Translations under genes and position numbers: made by a program
The notes under the pieces: generated by a model
Databases searched by the model: none
Told to the model about the DNA's origin: nothing
Seen by the model: only the letters and a program-made list of their open reading frames with translations
Source of the DNA: DASYTH01 sp035942955
GTDB taxonomy: Bacteria; Actinomycetota; Actinomycetes; Mycobacteriales; Pseudonocardiaceae
Reading direction: 5' to 3'
NCBI RefSeq assembly: GCF_035942955.1
Contig: NZ_DASZCQ010000217.1
Location: 1-64,000 of the forward strand
DNA length: 64,000 bases
In this document: one piece after another, positions 34,964 through 44,325 of the stretch
Position numbering within the stretch: position 1 is the stretch's first letter
Layout of the letters: every line of letters starts with the position of its first letter

Positions 34964-36157
34964 GTGAGCACGTCAATACACGTTGAACCCGTCTCCTATC
35001 CCTTCAACGACGCCGCCGGTCTCGAGCTGCACGAGGCCTACGCCGCGGCAAGGGCCGACGCCGGCCTGATCCGGGTCCGGCTGCCGTACGGCGAACCGGC
35101 CTGGCTCGCCACCCGCTACGCCGACGTGCGGCAGGTGCTAGGCGACCGGCGGTTCAGCCGCGCCGAGGCGATCCGGCGCGACGAGCCGCGGACGTCCCCG
35201 GGGCGGGTGTCGATGGGAATCCTGGCCATGGACCCGCCCGAGCACACCCGGCTGCGCAAGCTGGTGGCCAAGGCGTTCACCATGCGCCGCATCGAACGGC
35301 TGCGCCCGCGGGTGCGCGAGCTGGCCGAGACCTCCCTCGACGAGATGGTGTCGCTCGGCCCGCCCGCCGATCTGGTGGAGCGGTTCGCGCTGCCTCTCCC
35401 GGTGGCGGTGATCTGCGAGCTGCTCGGCGTGCCGACGACCGACCGGCCCAAGTTCCGGGTGTGGAGCGACGCCATGCTGTCGACCACCCGGCTGACCGCC
35501 GAGGAGTTCGAGGCCACCCGGGAGGAGACCCGCGCCTACATGGCGGGGCTGATCGCGATCCGCCGCGCCGAGCCGGCCGACGACCTGATGACCGCGCTGA
35601 TCGAGGCCAGGGACGAGCACGACCGGCTCTCCGAGCTGGAGCTGGTCGACCTGTGCTGGGGGCTGCTGGTCGCCGGGCACGAGACCACCGCGTCCCAGCT
35701 CCCCAACTTCGTCTACGTCCTGCTCCGCAACCCGGACAAGTGGGCCGAGCTGCAGAAGGACCCGGACCTGATCCCGGCCGCCGTCGAGGAGCTGATGCGC
35801 TTCGTGCCGCTCGGTGTCGGGTCGGCCTTCGCCCGCTACGCCACGGAGGACGTCGAGGTCGGGGGAGTCCTGGTGCGCGCGGGTGAGCCGGTGCTCGCCG
35901 CGGTCAGCTCGGCGAACCGCGACGGCGAGCAGTTCGACGCGCCCGACGAGCTGCGGTTCGACCGCGGGGAGAACCAGCACGTCGGTTTCGGGCACGGTGC
36001 GCACCACTGCCTCGGCGCGCAGCTGGCCAGGGTGGAGCTGCAGGAGGCCCTGCGGGTGCTGCTCGCCCGGCTGCCCGGGCTGCACGTGGCCGGGGAGATC
36101 GAGTGGAAGACTGGAATGATCATGCGCGCGCCCCGGATGATGCCGGTAGGGTGGTGA
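34964..36157 (+). CDS. cytochrome P450
   Basis: A 397-residue bacterial class I P450. I-helix VAGHETT, ExxR in VEELMRF, and heme loop FGHGAHHCLG with Cys349 as the thiolate ligand. It needs a ferredoxin/reductase, not present here. N-terminus (YPFNDAAGLELHEAYAAAR) resembles actinomycete CYP105/107-like enzymes; substrate unknown. Followed by a paralogue of identical length. Confidence 0.94.
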   Translation: MSTSIHVEPVSYPFNDAAGLELHEAYAAARADAGLIRVRLPYGEPAWLATRYADVRQVLGDRRFSRAEAIRRDEPRTSPGRVSMGILAMDPPEHTRLRKLVAKAFTMRRIERLRPRVRELAETSLDEMVSLGPPADLVERFALPLPVAVICELLGVPTTDRPKFRVWSDAMLSTTRLTAEEFEATREETRAYMAGLIAIRRAEPADDLMTALIEARDEHDRLSELELVDLCWGLLVAGHETTASQLPNFVYVLLRNPDKWAELQKDPDLIPAAVEELMRFVPLGVGSAFARYATEDVEVGGVLVRAGEPVLAAVSSANRDGEQFDAPDELRFDRGENQHVGFGHGAHHCLGAQLARVELQEALRVLLARLPGLHVAGEIEWKTGMIMRAPRMMPVGW

Positions 36158-36223
36158 GCCCCAGGGTTCTCCCCGCGTGCGCAATTTCCTTACGGGGACA
36201 CGGATCGCGGGCACCATACCTGG

Positions 36224-37417
36224 GTGACCACCTTGAAGGACAGCGAGCCCGTCGCCTACCCGTTCGACGATCCGGCCGGGCTCGACGTGGACGACGCGTA
36301 CGCGGTGGCCCGCGCGGCCGGGATGATCCGGGTCCGGCTTCCCTACGGTGAACCGGTCTGGCTGGTCACGCGGTACGCCGACGCCCGGCTGGTGCTCAGC
36401 GACCCGCGGTTCAGCCGGGCCATGGCGACCGAGCGGGACGGGCCGCGGCTGACCGAGGCCCGCGAGGAGCCCGGCCAGATGTTCACCTTGGACCCGCCGG
36501 AGCACACCCGGCTGCGCACGCTGGTGGCCAAGGCGTTCACCATGCACCGCGTCGCCCGGCTGCGGCCGCGGGTGCGCGAGCTGGCCGAAGGGTTGGCCGA
36601 CGAGCTGGTCGCGGCCGGCGCGCCGGCCGACCTCGTCGAGCACTACACGCGCCCGATCCCGGGTTCGGTGATCTGCGAGATGCTCGGCGTGCCCGCCTCC
36701 GACCGGCCGCAGTTCCAGGTGTGGAGCGACACCATGATGGCCGGCACCCGGGTGACCCTCGATGAGGTGCTGACCGCCCGCGAGGAGCTGCGCGACTACC
36801 TGCACGGGATGATCGAGATCCGCCGGGCCGAGCCGGCCGACGACCTGATGACGGCGCTCATCGAGGCCCGCGACGAGCACGGCCGGCTCTCCGAGCGGGA
36901 GCTGATCGACCTGTGCCTGATGCTGCTCATGTCCGGCCTGGAGACCACCGAGACGCAGCTGTCCAGCATCGTCTACACGCTGCTCACCGAGCCGCACCGG
37001 TGGGCCCGGCTGCGCGACGACCCGGAGCTGGTCCCGAGCGCGATCGAGGAGCTGCTGCGCTTCCTGCCGCTCGGCACGGCCGGCAGCTTCGTCCGCTACG
37101 CCACCGAGGACGTCGCGGTCGGCGACACCCTGGTGCGGGCCGGCGAGCCGGTGCTGGTGGCGCTCGCCGCGGCCAACCGCGACGCCGCCCGGTTCGACGC
37201 GCCCGACGAGGTGCGGCTCGCCCGGAGGGACAACTCGCACCTGGGGTTCGGCCACGGCGCGCACCACTGCCTCGGCGCGCAGCTGGCCAGGGTGGAGCTG
37301 CAGGAGTCGCTGTGGGTGCTGCTGGCCCGGCTGCCGGGGTTGCACCTGGCCGGCGAGGTCGAGTGGAAGACCGGGATGCTCATCCGCGGTCCGCGGGTGC
37401 TGCCGGTCGGGTGGTGA
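36224..37417 (+). CDS. cytochrome P450, tandem paralogue
   Basis: A 397-residue P450 clearly duplicated with the preceding gene: same length, same heme loop FGHGAHHCLG (Cys349) and long shared blocks such as DDLMTALIEARDEH. The I-helix motif is altered to SGLETT (AGHETT in its neighbour), which could shift oxygen activation or substrate. It starts at GTG 36224, with CATACC just upstream. Ends 3 bp from the convergent glgE stop. Confidence 0.94.
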   Translation: MTTLKDSEPVAYPFDDPAGLDVDDAYAVARAAGMIRVRLPYGEPVWLVTRYADARLVLSDPRFSRAMATERDGPRLTEAREEPGQMFTLDPPEHTRLRTLVAKAFTMHRVARLRPRVRELAEGLADELVAAGAPADLVEHYTRPIPGSVICEMLGVPASDRPQFQVWSDTMMAGTRVTLDEVLTAREELRDYLHGMIEIRRAEPADDLMTALIEARDEHGRLSERELIDLCLMLLMSGLETTETQLSSIVYTLLTEPHRWARLRDDPELVPSAIEELLRFLPLGTAGSFVRYATEDVAVGDTLVRAGEPVLVALAAANRDAARFDAPDEVRLARRDNSHLGFGHGAHHCLGAQLARVELQESLWVLLARLPGLHLAGEVEWKTGMLIRGPRVLPVGW

Positions 37418-37420
37418 GGC

Positions 37421-39388
37421 TCAGCGCCGGCCCTCGATGCTCACGATGTGGGCCACCCGGTTCCAGGGCTCGAGCTTGACGTAGTTGGCCTGCCCCCACT
37501 CCCAGGTCTCCCCGGACACCTCGTCGCGCACGGCGAACCGGTCGGTCCAGTCGAGCCCCAGCGCCGGGAGGTCGAGCCAGAGGGTGCCCTCCTGGGCGTG
37601 GTAGGAGTCGAGGTTGATCACCGTGATCACCTTGTCGCCGCTGCCCGGGTCGGTCTTGGAGTAGGCGATCAGGGCGTCGTTGCTGACGTCGTGGAAGTGC
37701 AGGGTGCGCAGCTGCTGCAGGGCGGGGTGGGCGCGGCGGATGGCGTTGAGCCGGGTGATCCACGGCTCGAGGGACCGGCCGTCGGCCAGCGCGGTGGCGT
37801 AGTCGCGGGGCCGCAGCTCGTACTTCTCCGAGTTGAGGTACTCCTCGCTGCCCTCCCGGACCGGCTCCCACTCGTACAGCTCGTAGCCGGAGTAGACGCC
37901 CCAGGTCGGCGACATCGTGGCGGCCAGCGCGGCGCGCAGCGCGAACATCGCCGGCCCGCCGGTCTGCAGCGAGACGTGCAGGATGTCCGGGGTGTTGACG
38001 AACAGGTTGGGCCGCGCCTCGTGGCAGTGCGCCACCAGGTCCACCCCGAACTCGATCAGCTCGTGCTTGAAGGTGCGCCAGGTGAAGTAGGTGTAGGACT
38101 GGGTGAAACCCAGGCGGGCCAAGCCGTACAGCCGGGCCGGCCGGGTGAACGCCTCGGACAGGAACAGCACGTCCGGCTCCTGCGCCTTGACCTTGCCGAT
38201 CAGCCAGTGCCAGAAGTCCGGCGGCTTGGTGTGCGGGTTGTCCACCCGGAAGATCCGCACGCCCTGCGCCACCCAGTGCAGCACGATCCGCAGGCACTCC
38301 GCGTAGAGGCCCTTCGGGTCGTTGTCGAAGTTGAGCGGGTAGATGTCCTGGTACTTCTTGGGCGGGTTCTCCGCGTAGGCGATCGTGCCGTCCGGGCGGG
38401 TGGTGAACCACTCCGGATGCTCGGTGACCCACGGGTGGTCCGGCGCGCACTGCAGCGCGAAGTCCAGCGCCACCTCCATGCCCAGCTCCTGCGCCCGCGC
38501 CACGAACGCCTTGAAGTCGGCCAGCGTGCCAAGGTCGGGGTGGATCGCGTCGTGCCCGCCCTCGGCCGACCCGATGGCCCACGGCGAGCCGACGTCCTCG
38601 GGCACGGAGATCACGCTGTTGTTCGGCCCCTTGCGGTTGACCCGGCCGATCGGGTGGATCGGCGGCAGGTACACCACGTCGAAGCCCATCCGCGCGACCC
38701 GGTCCAGGTCCTTGGCCGCGGTGGTGAACGTGCCGTGCACCGGCTTGCCGGACTCGTCGACACCGCCGGTGGAGCGCGGGAACAGCTCGTACCAGGAGCC
38801 GAACAGCGCGCGCGGCCGGTCCACCCAGATCTCGTACTTCTTGCCCTTGGTGACCAGCTCGCGGATCGGCGTGCCGTGCATGATCTTGTGCACCGGCTCG
38901 CCGAGCGCGTCGGCGATCCGCGCGGGCAGCGGCCGGGTCGTGTCGCGCAGCGCCGCCGCGGCCGACCGCAGCAGGACGCGGTCGCCGTGACCGGCGTCGG
39001 CGGCCCGCTCCAGCAGCCGGGCGCCGGTCTCCAGGTCGTTGGCCAGCTCGTCGGGGCCCTGCGCCGCGCCGACCTTGACCTCGACGGTGTGCCGCCAGGT
39101 GGTCCACGGGTCGGCCCAGGCGTCCACCCGGAACGTCCACCGGCCCTCGGCGTCCGGCACGATCGTGGCGACCCACTGGTCCAGCCCGATGCCGTGCGGA
39201 ACCATCCGGGTGTGCCGGTCGGCCTTGTCGCCCGGCCCGCGCCAGGACACCGTGGCGGCCACCGCGTCGTGCCCCTCCCGCCACACCGCCGCGTACACCG
39301 GAACGTGCTCGCCCACCACGGCCTTGGCGGGGTAGCGACCACAGCTGACCACAGGTGCGACGTCGTCGATGCCAAGGCGCCCGCTCAC
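37421..39388 (-). CDS. glgE: alpha-1,4-glucan:maltose-1-phosphate maltosyltransferase
   Basis: A 655-residue GH13_3 enzyme that extends alpha-glucan with maltosyl units from maltose-1-phosphate. Motifs: N-terminal domain (PVYAAVWREGHDAVAATVSWRG), YLPPIHPIGRVNRKGPNN, VALDFALQCAPDHPWV, nucleophile Asp in VRIFRVDNPHTKPP, Glu in LFLSEAFTRP and the late LNAIRRAHPALQQL. GTG 39388 is chosen because GGGAGG lies 9 nt upstream; the open frame runs far further but that part is antisense to glgP. Divergent from glgP. Confidence 0.96.
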   Translation of the reverse strand: MSGRLGIDDVAPVVSCGRYPAKAVVGEHVPVYAAVWREGHDAVAATVSWRGPGDKADRHTRMVPHGIGLDQWVATIVPDAEGRWTFRVDAWADPWTTWRHTVEVKVGAAQGPDELANDLETGARLLERAADAGHGDRVLLRSAAAALRDTTRPLPARIADALGEPVHKIMHGTPIRELVTKGKKYEIWVDRPRALFGSWYELFPRSTGGVDESGKPVHGTFTTAAKDLDRVARMGFDVVYLPPIHPIGRVNRKGPNNSVISVPEDVGSPWAIGSAEGGHDAIHPDLGTLADFKAFVARAQELGMEVALDFALQCAPDHPWVTEHPEWFTTRPDGTIAYAENPPKKYQDIYPLNFDNDPKGLYAECLRIVLHWVAQGVRIFRVDNPHTKPPDFWHWLIGKVKAQEPDVLFLSEAFTRPARLYGLARLGFTQSYTYFTWRTFKHELIEFGVDLVAHCHEARPNLFVNTPDILHVSLQTGGPAMFALRAALAATMSPTWGVYSGYELYEWEPVREGSEEYLNSEKYELRPRDYATALADGRSLEPWITRLNAIRRAHPALQQLRTLHFHDVSNDALIAYSKTDPGSGDKVITVINLDSYHAQEGTLWLDLPALGLDWTDRFAVRDEVSGETWEWGQANYVKLEPWNRVAHIVSIEGRR

Positions 39389-39520
39389 CGGCTCGGACCT
39401 CCCGTCTCGTGATCCCACCGTCAAGTCTGCCCGGCCGGTCTTACGCCTACATGACGAGCTCCCTTGCACGATCCAGGTGGGTGGGTCGGGGCCCGCCGGC
39501 CGTCGTCTAAGGTCGCCAGG

Positions 39521-42091
39521 ATGAAAGCAGTACGCCGCTTCACCGTTCGTGCCGGGTTGCCGGAACCGTTGGCCGAGTTGGGAACGCTCGCCACCAACCT
39601 GCGCTGGACCTGGCATCCGCCCACACAGGACCTGTTCGCCGCGGTCGACCCCGAGGCATGGGAGCGGCTCGGCGACCCGCTGCGGCTGCTGGCCGAGGTT
39701 CCCGCCGAGCGCCTCGAGCAGCTGGCCGCCGACGCGCCGTTCCTGGCAAGGGCCGGCGCGGTCTCCGACGACCTGCGGCGGTACCTCAGCGGCCCGCGGT
39801 GGTACCAGCGGCGGCGCGACGAGGTGGCCGGGCACGGCCCGGACGGCGCGCGGATGCCGGACGCGGTGGCGTACTTCTCCATGGAGTTCGGCGTGACCGA
39901 GGCGCTGCCGAACTACTCCGGCGGCCTCGGGGTGCTCGCCGGCGACCACCTCAAGGCGGCGTCGGACCTCGGCGTGCCGCTGATCGGGGTCGGCCTGCTC
40001 TACCGGTCCGGATACTTCCGCCAGTCGCTGTCGCTGGACGGCTGGCAGATCGAGCACTACCCGGTGATCGACCCGAACGCGCTGCCGCTGGAGCTGCTGG
40101 TGGAGCCGTCCGGGGCCCCGATCCTCGTGCACGTCGCTATGCCCGGCGGCCGGGTGCTTCGGGCCCGGATCTGGAAGGCCGGCGTCGGCCGGGTTCCGTT
40201 GCTGCTGCTGGACTCCGACATCGAGGACAACCCCGACGACCTGCGCAGCGTCACCGACCGGCTCTACGGCGGCGACCAGGATCACCGCATCCGCCAGGAG
40301 ATCCTGGCCGGAATCGGCGGGGTGCGGGCGGTGCGTACCTACTGCGAGCTGACCGGGCACCCGCAGCCGGAGGTGTTCCACACCAACGAGGGCCACGCCG
40401 GGTTCCTCGGCCTCGAGCGGGTGCGCGAGCTGGTGTCCGGCGAGCAGCTGGACTTCGACCAGGCGCTGTCGGCGGTCCGCGCGGGCACGGTGTTCACCAC
40501 GCACACCCCGGTTCCGGCCGGGATCGACCGGTTCCCCGTCGACCTCGTGCAGCACTACTTCGGCGACGGCACGCTGCTGCCGGGCATCGAGCTGCGCCGG
40601 GTGCTCGAGCTGGGCGCCGAGGACAACCCGGGCATGTTCAACATGGCGCACATGGGGTTGCGGCTGGCCCAGCGCGCCAACGGGGTCTCCCGGTTGCACG
40701 GCCAGGTGAGCCGGGAGATGTTCGGCGGGCTGTGGCGCGGCTTCGACACCGCGGAGGTGCCGATCACCTCGGTCACCAACGGGGTGCACGGGCCCACCTG
40801 GGCGGCTCGGGAGATGACCAGCCTGCTGCACGGTGAGTCCGATTTGGACAGTCACATCCTGGAGATCGGGTCGGGCGGGTTGCAGCCGCTGCCCGACGCG
40901 GTGCTGTGGGAGCTGCGCTGCGGGCTGCGCGACCGGCTGGTCCGCGAGGTGCGCCGCCGGGTCCGCTCGGCCTGGCTGCAGCGCGGCGCGTCCGACCTCG
41001 AGCTGGGCTGGACCGACAAGATCTTCGACCCGGATGTGCTCACCGTCGGCTTCGCCCGCCGGGTCCCGACCTACAAGCGGCTCACGCTGATGCTGCGCGA
41101 CCACGAGCGGCTCAAGTCGCTGCTGCTGCACCCGGAGCGGCCGGTGCAGCTGGTGGTGGCCGGCAAGTCGCACCCGGCCGACGACGGCGGCAAGGCGCTG
41201 ATCCAGCAGATCGTCAAGTTCGCCGACGACCCCGACGTGCGGCACCGGATCGTGTTCCTGCCCGACTACGACATGTCGATGGCCCGCTACCTGTACTGGG
41301 GCTGCGACGTCTGGCTGAACAACCCGTTGCGGCCGCTGGAGGCCTGCGGCACCTCGGGGATGAAGTCGGCGCTCAACGGCGGTCTCAACCTGTCCATTCG
41401 GGACGGTTGGTGGGACGAGCTGTACGACGGCAGCAACGGCTGGGCGATCCCCACCGCCGACGGCGTCAACGACCCGGTGCGCCGCGACGACCTGGAGGCC
41501 GCCGCGCTCTACGAGCTGCTCGGCTCCCAGGTGGCGCCGCTGTTCTACGAGCGCGGCGTGGACGGCGTGCCCACCAGGTGGCTGGCCCGGGTGCGGCACA
41601 CCCTCGCCTCGCTCGGCCCGCAGGTGCAGGCCTCGCGGATGGTGCGCGAGTACGTGGAGTCCCACTACGCCCCCGCCGCCACCGCGGTCGGCCGGGCCAG
41701 GGCGGACAGCTTCAAGCTCGCCAAGGATCTGGCCGCCTACCGGGCCCGGCTGGCCGGCGCCTGGCCGCACGTCCGGATCACCGACTGCGAGCTCGGCTTC
41801 GAGGACGGCCACGCCGCCGTGCTCGGCGAGCCGGTCCGCGTGCACGCCACGGTCGACCTGGCCGGCCTCGACCCCTCCGACGTCGAGGTCCAAGCCGTAA
41901 TCGGCCGCGTCGGCGACACCGACGAGCTGACCGACGTCGTCACCGCCACCATGACCAAACTCGACGACGGCCGCTACCTCGCCCAACTCCCCCTGCCCCA
42001 CACCGGCTCCCTCGGCGTCACCGCCCGGGTCCTACCCCGCCACGAGCTCCTCGCCTCCCCCGCCGAGCTCAGCCGGGTGGTGCTCGCCTAA
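39521..42091 (+). CDS. glgP: alpha-glucan phosphorylase
   Basis: An 856-residue GT35 phosphorylase releasing glucose-1-phosphate from alpha-glucan. Motifs: FSMEFGVTEALPNYSGGLGVLAGDHLKAASDLG, VFHTNEGH, and the PLP-Lys site in EACGTSGMKSALNG. Length agrees with the mycobacterial GlgP type. TAAGGT (39508-39513) ends 7 nt before ATG 39521, suggesting a leaderless mRNA. Its stop overlaps the convergent membrane-protein stop. Confidence 0.95.
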   Translation: MKAVRRFTVRAGLPEPLAELGTLATNLRWTWHPPTQDLFAAVDPEAWERLGDPLRLLAEVPAERLEQLAADAPFLARAGAVSDDLRRYLSGPRWYQRRRDEVAGHGPDGARMPDAVAYFSMEFGVTEALPNYSGGLGVLAGDHLKAASDLGVPLIGVGLLYRSGYFRQSLSLDGWQIEHYPVIDPNALPLELLVEPSGAPILVHVAMPGGRVLRARIWKAGVGRVPLLLLDSDIEDNPDDLRSVTDRLYGGDQDHRIRQEILAGIGGVRAVRTYCELTGHPQPEVFHTNEGHAGFLGLERVRELVSGEQLDFDQALSAVRAGTVFTTHTPVPAGIDRFPVDLVQHYFGDGTLLPGIELRRVLELGAEDNPGMFNMAHMGLRLAQRANGVSRLHGQVSREMFGGLWRGFDTAEVPITSVTNGVHGPTWAAREMTSLLHGESDLDSHILEIGSGGLQPLPDAVLWELRCGLRDRLVREVRRRVRSAWLQRGASDLELGWTDKIFDPDVLTVGFARRVPTYKRLTLMLRDHERLKSLLLHPERPVQLVVAGKSHPADDGGKALIQQIVKFADDPDVRHRIVFLPDYDMSMARYLYWGCDVWLNNPLRPLEACGTSGMKSALNGGLNLSIRDGWWDELYDGSNGWAIPTADGVNDPVRRDDLEAAALYELLGSQVAPLFYERGVDGVPTRWLARVRHTLASLGPQVQASRMVREYVESHYAPAATAVGRARADSFKLAKDLAAYRARLAGAWPHVRITDCELGFEDGHAAVLGEPVRVHATVDLAGLDPSDVEVQAVIGRVGDTDELTDVVTATMTKLDDGRYLAQLPLPHTGSLGVTARVLPRHELLASPAELSRVVLA

Positions 42092-43233
42092 CAGACCTCC
42101 AGCCGGCTGCGGGTCGCGGCGACGCGGGGCCACCAGGGGACAAGGCGCTCGGCTTCGGTGAGGACGCGGCGGGCGGTGCGGTTGTCGCCGGCGGCCATGT
42201 GGGCGCGGGCGAGGGTGGCGAGGTCGTCGGCGCGGGCGATGACGTCGTCGCAGCCGCCGGCGGCCAGGCGGGCCAGGGAGATGGCGCGGTCGAGGTTGCC
42301 GCGCAGCAGGGCCAGCAGGGCGCGGGAGCCGTTGAGGCGGTGGCTGGGGAAGCCGAGGGTCTCGGCGTTGGACATGGCGGTGCTCGCGGTGGACAGGCCG
42401 AGCTCCGCGTCGAGCTGGCCGGCCTCCACCGTGGCGCAGGCCAGGCCGGCGAGCGCGGCGAACGACACCGCGGCCTCGTGCGGCTCCTGGTCGAGCTGGG
42501 AGGCCAGCTTCACGGCGAGCACCATCGCCTCGGCGTAGCGGCCGCGCGCCTCGAGCACCACGATCCGGGCCGCGATCGCGGTGCGCAGCTCCGGGTAGGA
42601 CTCGGCCAGCTGCGCGGCGATCTTCTCGGCTTTGGCCAGGTCTCCGGTGTGCGCGCTGTCGATCGCCGCCCTGGTCAGCGGCGCCGCCTCGAGCTGCTGC
42701 AGGTGCCGGCCGCCGAGCCGGGGCAGCCGCAGCAGCATCCAGCCGGTCGAGGTGGAGATCGGGGTCTTGCTCGGCAGCAGCGCGTGGCCGACGGTCAGGC
42801 CGCAGGTGATCGCCAGCCCGTGCAGCACCGCCGAGCCGCCGCCGAGCGCCGCGAGCACGGCCAGCACCGACGCGGCCGCCCCGACGATCGCCGAGCACAG
42901 CGCCGCCCCCCAGATCCGCGGCCGCACCGGGGCCCGGCCCGGACCGACGCTGACCGACAGCAGCACCGGGAGTGTGCGCAGCACCCGGGTCCGGGCCGTG
43001 GATCCCCACTCGAGCAGCCGCGGGCCGATGCCGATGACGACGCGATCCACCCGCACGCCGAGGACCAGCGCGCCGGCCAGCAGGCCGAGCTGCAGCGCCG
43101 CCAGCCCGGCGAGCACGCCGAGCGCGGCGCCGGCCAGGCCGGCCAGCACGCCCGACACCGACCACTCGATCGCCACGATGGCCGCCACGGTGGCGACGAC
43201 GACCAGCCATCCGGGCCGCAGCAGTGTGCGCAC
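42088..43233 (-). CDS. degenerate M50-like membrane protein with helical repeat domain
   Basis: A 381-residue protein. The N-terminal half has several membrane segments and aligns by eye with site-2 proteases: LGLLAGALVLGVRVDRVVIGIGPRL stands where M50 enzymes have HELGHxLxAxxxGVxVxxxxxGFGP, and TVGHALLPSKTPISTSTGW where they have NLLPxxxLDG. The zinc-binding HExxH is absent, so it should be inactive as a protease. Residues about 190-381 are TPR-like helices (AIDSAHTGDLAKAEKIAAQLAESYPEL). TAGCGT ends 6 nt before GTG 43233. Confidence 0.6.
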   Translation of the reverse strand: MRTLLRPGWLVVVATVAAIVAIEWSVSGVLAGLAGAALGVLAGLAALQLGLLAGALVLGVRVDRVVIGIGPRLLEWGSTARTRVLRTLPVLLSVSVGPGRAPVRPRIWGAALCSAIVGAAASVLAVLAALGGGSAVLHGLAITCGLTVGHALLPSKTPISTSTGWMLLRLPRLGGRHLQQLEAAPLTRAAIDSAHTGDLAKAEKIAAQLAESYPELRTAIAARIVVLEARGRYAEAMVLAVKLASQLDQEPHEAAVSFAALAGLACATVEAGQLDAELGLSTASTAMSNAETLGFPSHRLNGSRALLALLRGNLDRAISLARLAAGGCDDVIARADDLATLARAHMAAGDNRTARRVLTEAERLVPWWPRVAATRSRLEVC

Positions 43234-43336
43234 GAGCAGACGCTACGCCTGTCCGCAAGTTCCCCACATGGCCCCGCGGGAGGCCAAAGGGGCAAGACCG
43301 GTGAGCGGAGCTTGCAGAGCGAACCATCGAACACCG

Positions 43337-43365
43337 CCCTGTCGCCGAGGAACGAGGCGACAGGG
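43337..43365 (-). terminator. hairpin terminator of the cysteine dioxygenase operon
   Basis: Perfect 10-bp arms CCCTGTCGCC (43337-43346) and GGCGACAGGG (43356-43365) flank a 9-nt loop, 24 nt downstream of the rhodanese stop. It lacks a long U-tract, as is usual in high-GC actinobacteria. The 43234-43389 gap holds nothing else evident. Confidence 0.6.
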
Positions 43366-43389
43366 TCTTCAGACGGGTCAAGGAAACCC

Positions 43390-43788
43390 CTAGGGCACCG
43401 CCGGAGTGCCACCCTCCTGCGTCGGCAGGCCGGCCGCACGCCAGGCGCGGAAGCCGCCGACCAGGTCGGTCGCCCGGCGCAGGCCAAGCCGGCGCAGGTC
43501 GCGGGCGGCCAGGCTGGACGCGTAGCCGTCGTTGCAGACGACGATCACCCTGCTGTCCTCGGTGAACCCGGGCAGCCGGTGGCTGCCGTGCGGGTCCAGC
43601 CGCCACTCCAGCACGATGCGCTCGACCGGCACGGCGCCGGGGATCTCGCCCTCCGCGGCCCGGTTCGCGTACGGCCGGATGTCCACCAGCAGCGTGTCGC
43701 CGGCCGCGCGCAGCCGCTCGGCCTCGGCCGGCTCCACCCGATCCAGCTCGGCCCTTGCCTCGGCCAGAAGATCGTCAACCGCGCTCAT
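43390..43788 (-). CDS. rhodanese-domain protein
   Basis: A 132-residue single rhodanese domain: TLLVDIRPYANRAAEGEIPGAVPVERIVLEWRL and the active-site loop VIVVCNDGYASSLAA with the persulfide Cys first. Rhodaneses move sulfane sulfur, for instance from thiosulfate. The ATG overlaps the upstream cysteine dioxygenase stop (ATGA, 43785-43788), linking it to cysteine sulfur turnover. Confidence 0.9.
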   Translation of the reverse strand: MSAVDDLLAEARAELDRVEPAEAERLRAAGDTLLVDIRPYANRAAEGEIPGAVPVERIVLEWRLDPHGSHRLPGFTEDSRVIVVCNDGYASSLAARDLRRLGLRRATDLVGGFRAWRAAGLPTQEGGTPAVP

Positions 43789-44291
43789 GGCTCCATGGGT
43801 ACCAGATCCGGCGGAATGTCGCGCAGGCTGGTGTACTCCCGCATCGGGACCAGCGGCGGGGAGTAGGCGTGCACGCTGGCCGCCCGGTCGGGCCCGAGGT
43901 TCTGCACGATATGCGCCCGCCACGGGTCGAAGCCGATCGACGAGCCGGTGCCGCGCAGCTGGTTGTTGATCGGCCCGGACGGGTACCGGTAGGTCTCGGC
44001 CAGGTTGCCGAGCATGACGGTGAACGCGCCGGCCGCGCCGCCGTGGTCGTGCGGCACGGTGCCCTGGCCGGGAAGCCAGGACAGCAGCCAGAGCTCGACC
44101 TCGTCGGTCAGCCGCAGCCGGGTCCACCACCGGTCCGGGCTGCGGAAGCGCAGCTCGGCCAGCAGCGGCTCGTACAGCTCGGCCGCCACGGTCGAGGTCA
44201 GGTCGCGCAGCTGGCTCGGTGTCCACGGTGAACCCCGGCGAGCGAGCAGGTCGTCCAGCCGGGCAGAGCGCAGGGCAAGAGAAGCCGTCAT
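43785..44291 (-). CDS. cysteine dioxygenase type I
   Basis: A 168-residue cupin oxidising cysteine to cysteine sulfinate. Iron ligands in the VPHDHGGAAGAFTVMLG motif (two His) and SVHAYSPPL (third His), with TYRYP before the second half. ATG 44291 follows GGAG by 7 nt. A cysteine-containing leader peptide (44326-44418) ends 34 nt upstream, and a rhodanese gene follows with overlapping stop/start. Confidence 0.88.
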   Translation of the reverse strand: MTASLALRSARLDDLLARRGSPWTPSQLRDLTSTVAAELYEPLLAELRFRSPDRWWTRLRLTDEVELWLLSWLPGQGTVPHDHGGAAGAFTVMLGNLAETYRYPSGPINNQLRGTGSSIGFDPWRAHIVQNLGPDRAASVHAYSPPLVPMREYTSLRDIPPDLVPMEP

Positions 44292-44325
44292 CGGATGCTC
44301 CTGGGTGTCGGGATGGTCGTGGTGG

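Noticed and set aside
37421..42001. 1526-codon minus-strand open frame spanning glgE and glgP
   Set aside because: Only the part up to 39388 encodes GlgE. The rest is antisense to glgP, whose plus-strand frame carries phosphorylase motifs; long antisense frames are expected at this GC content.
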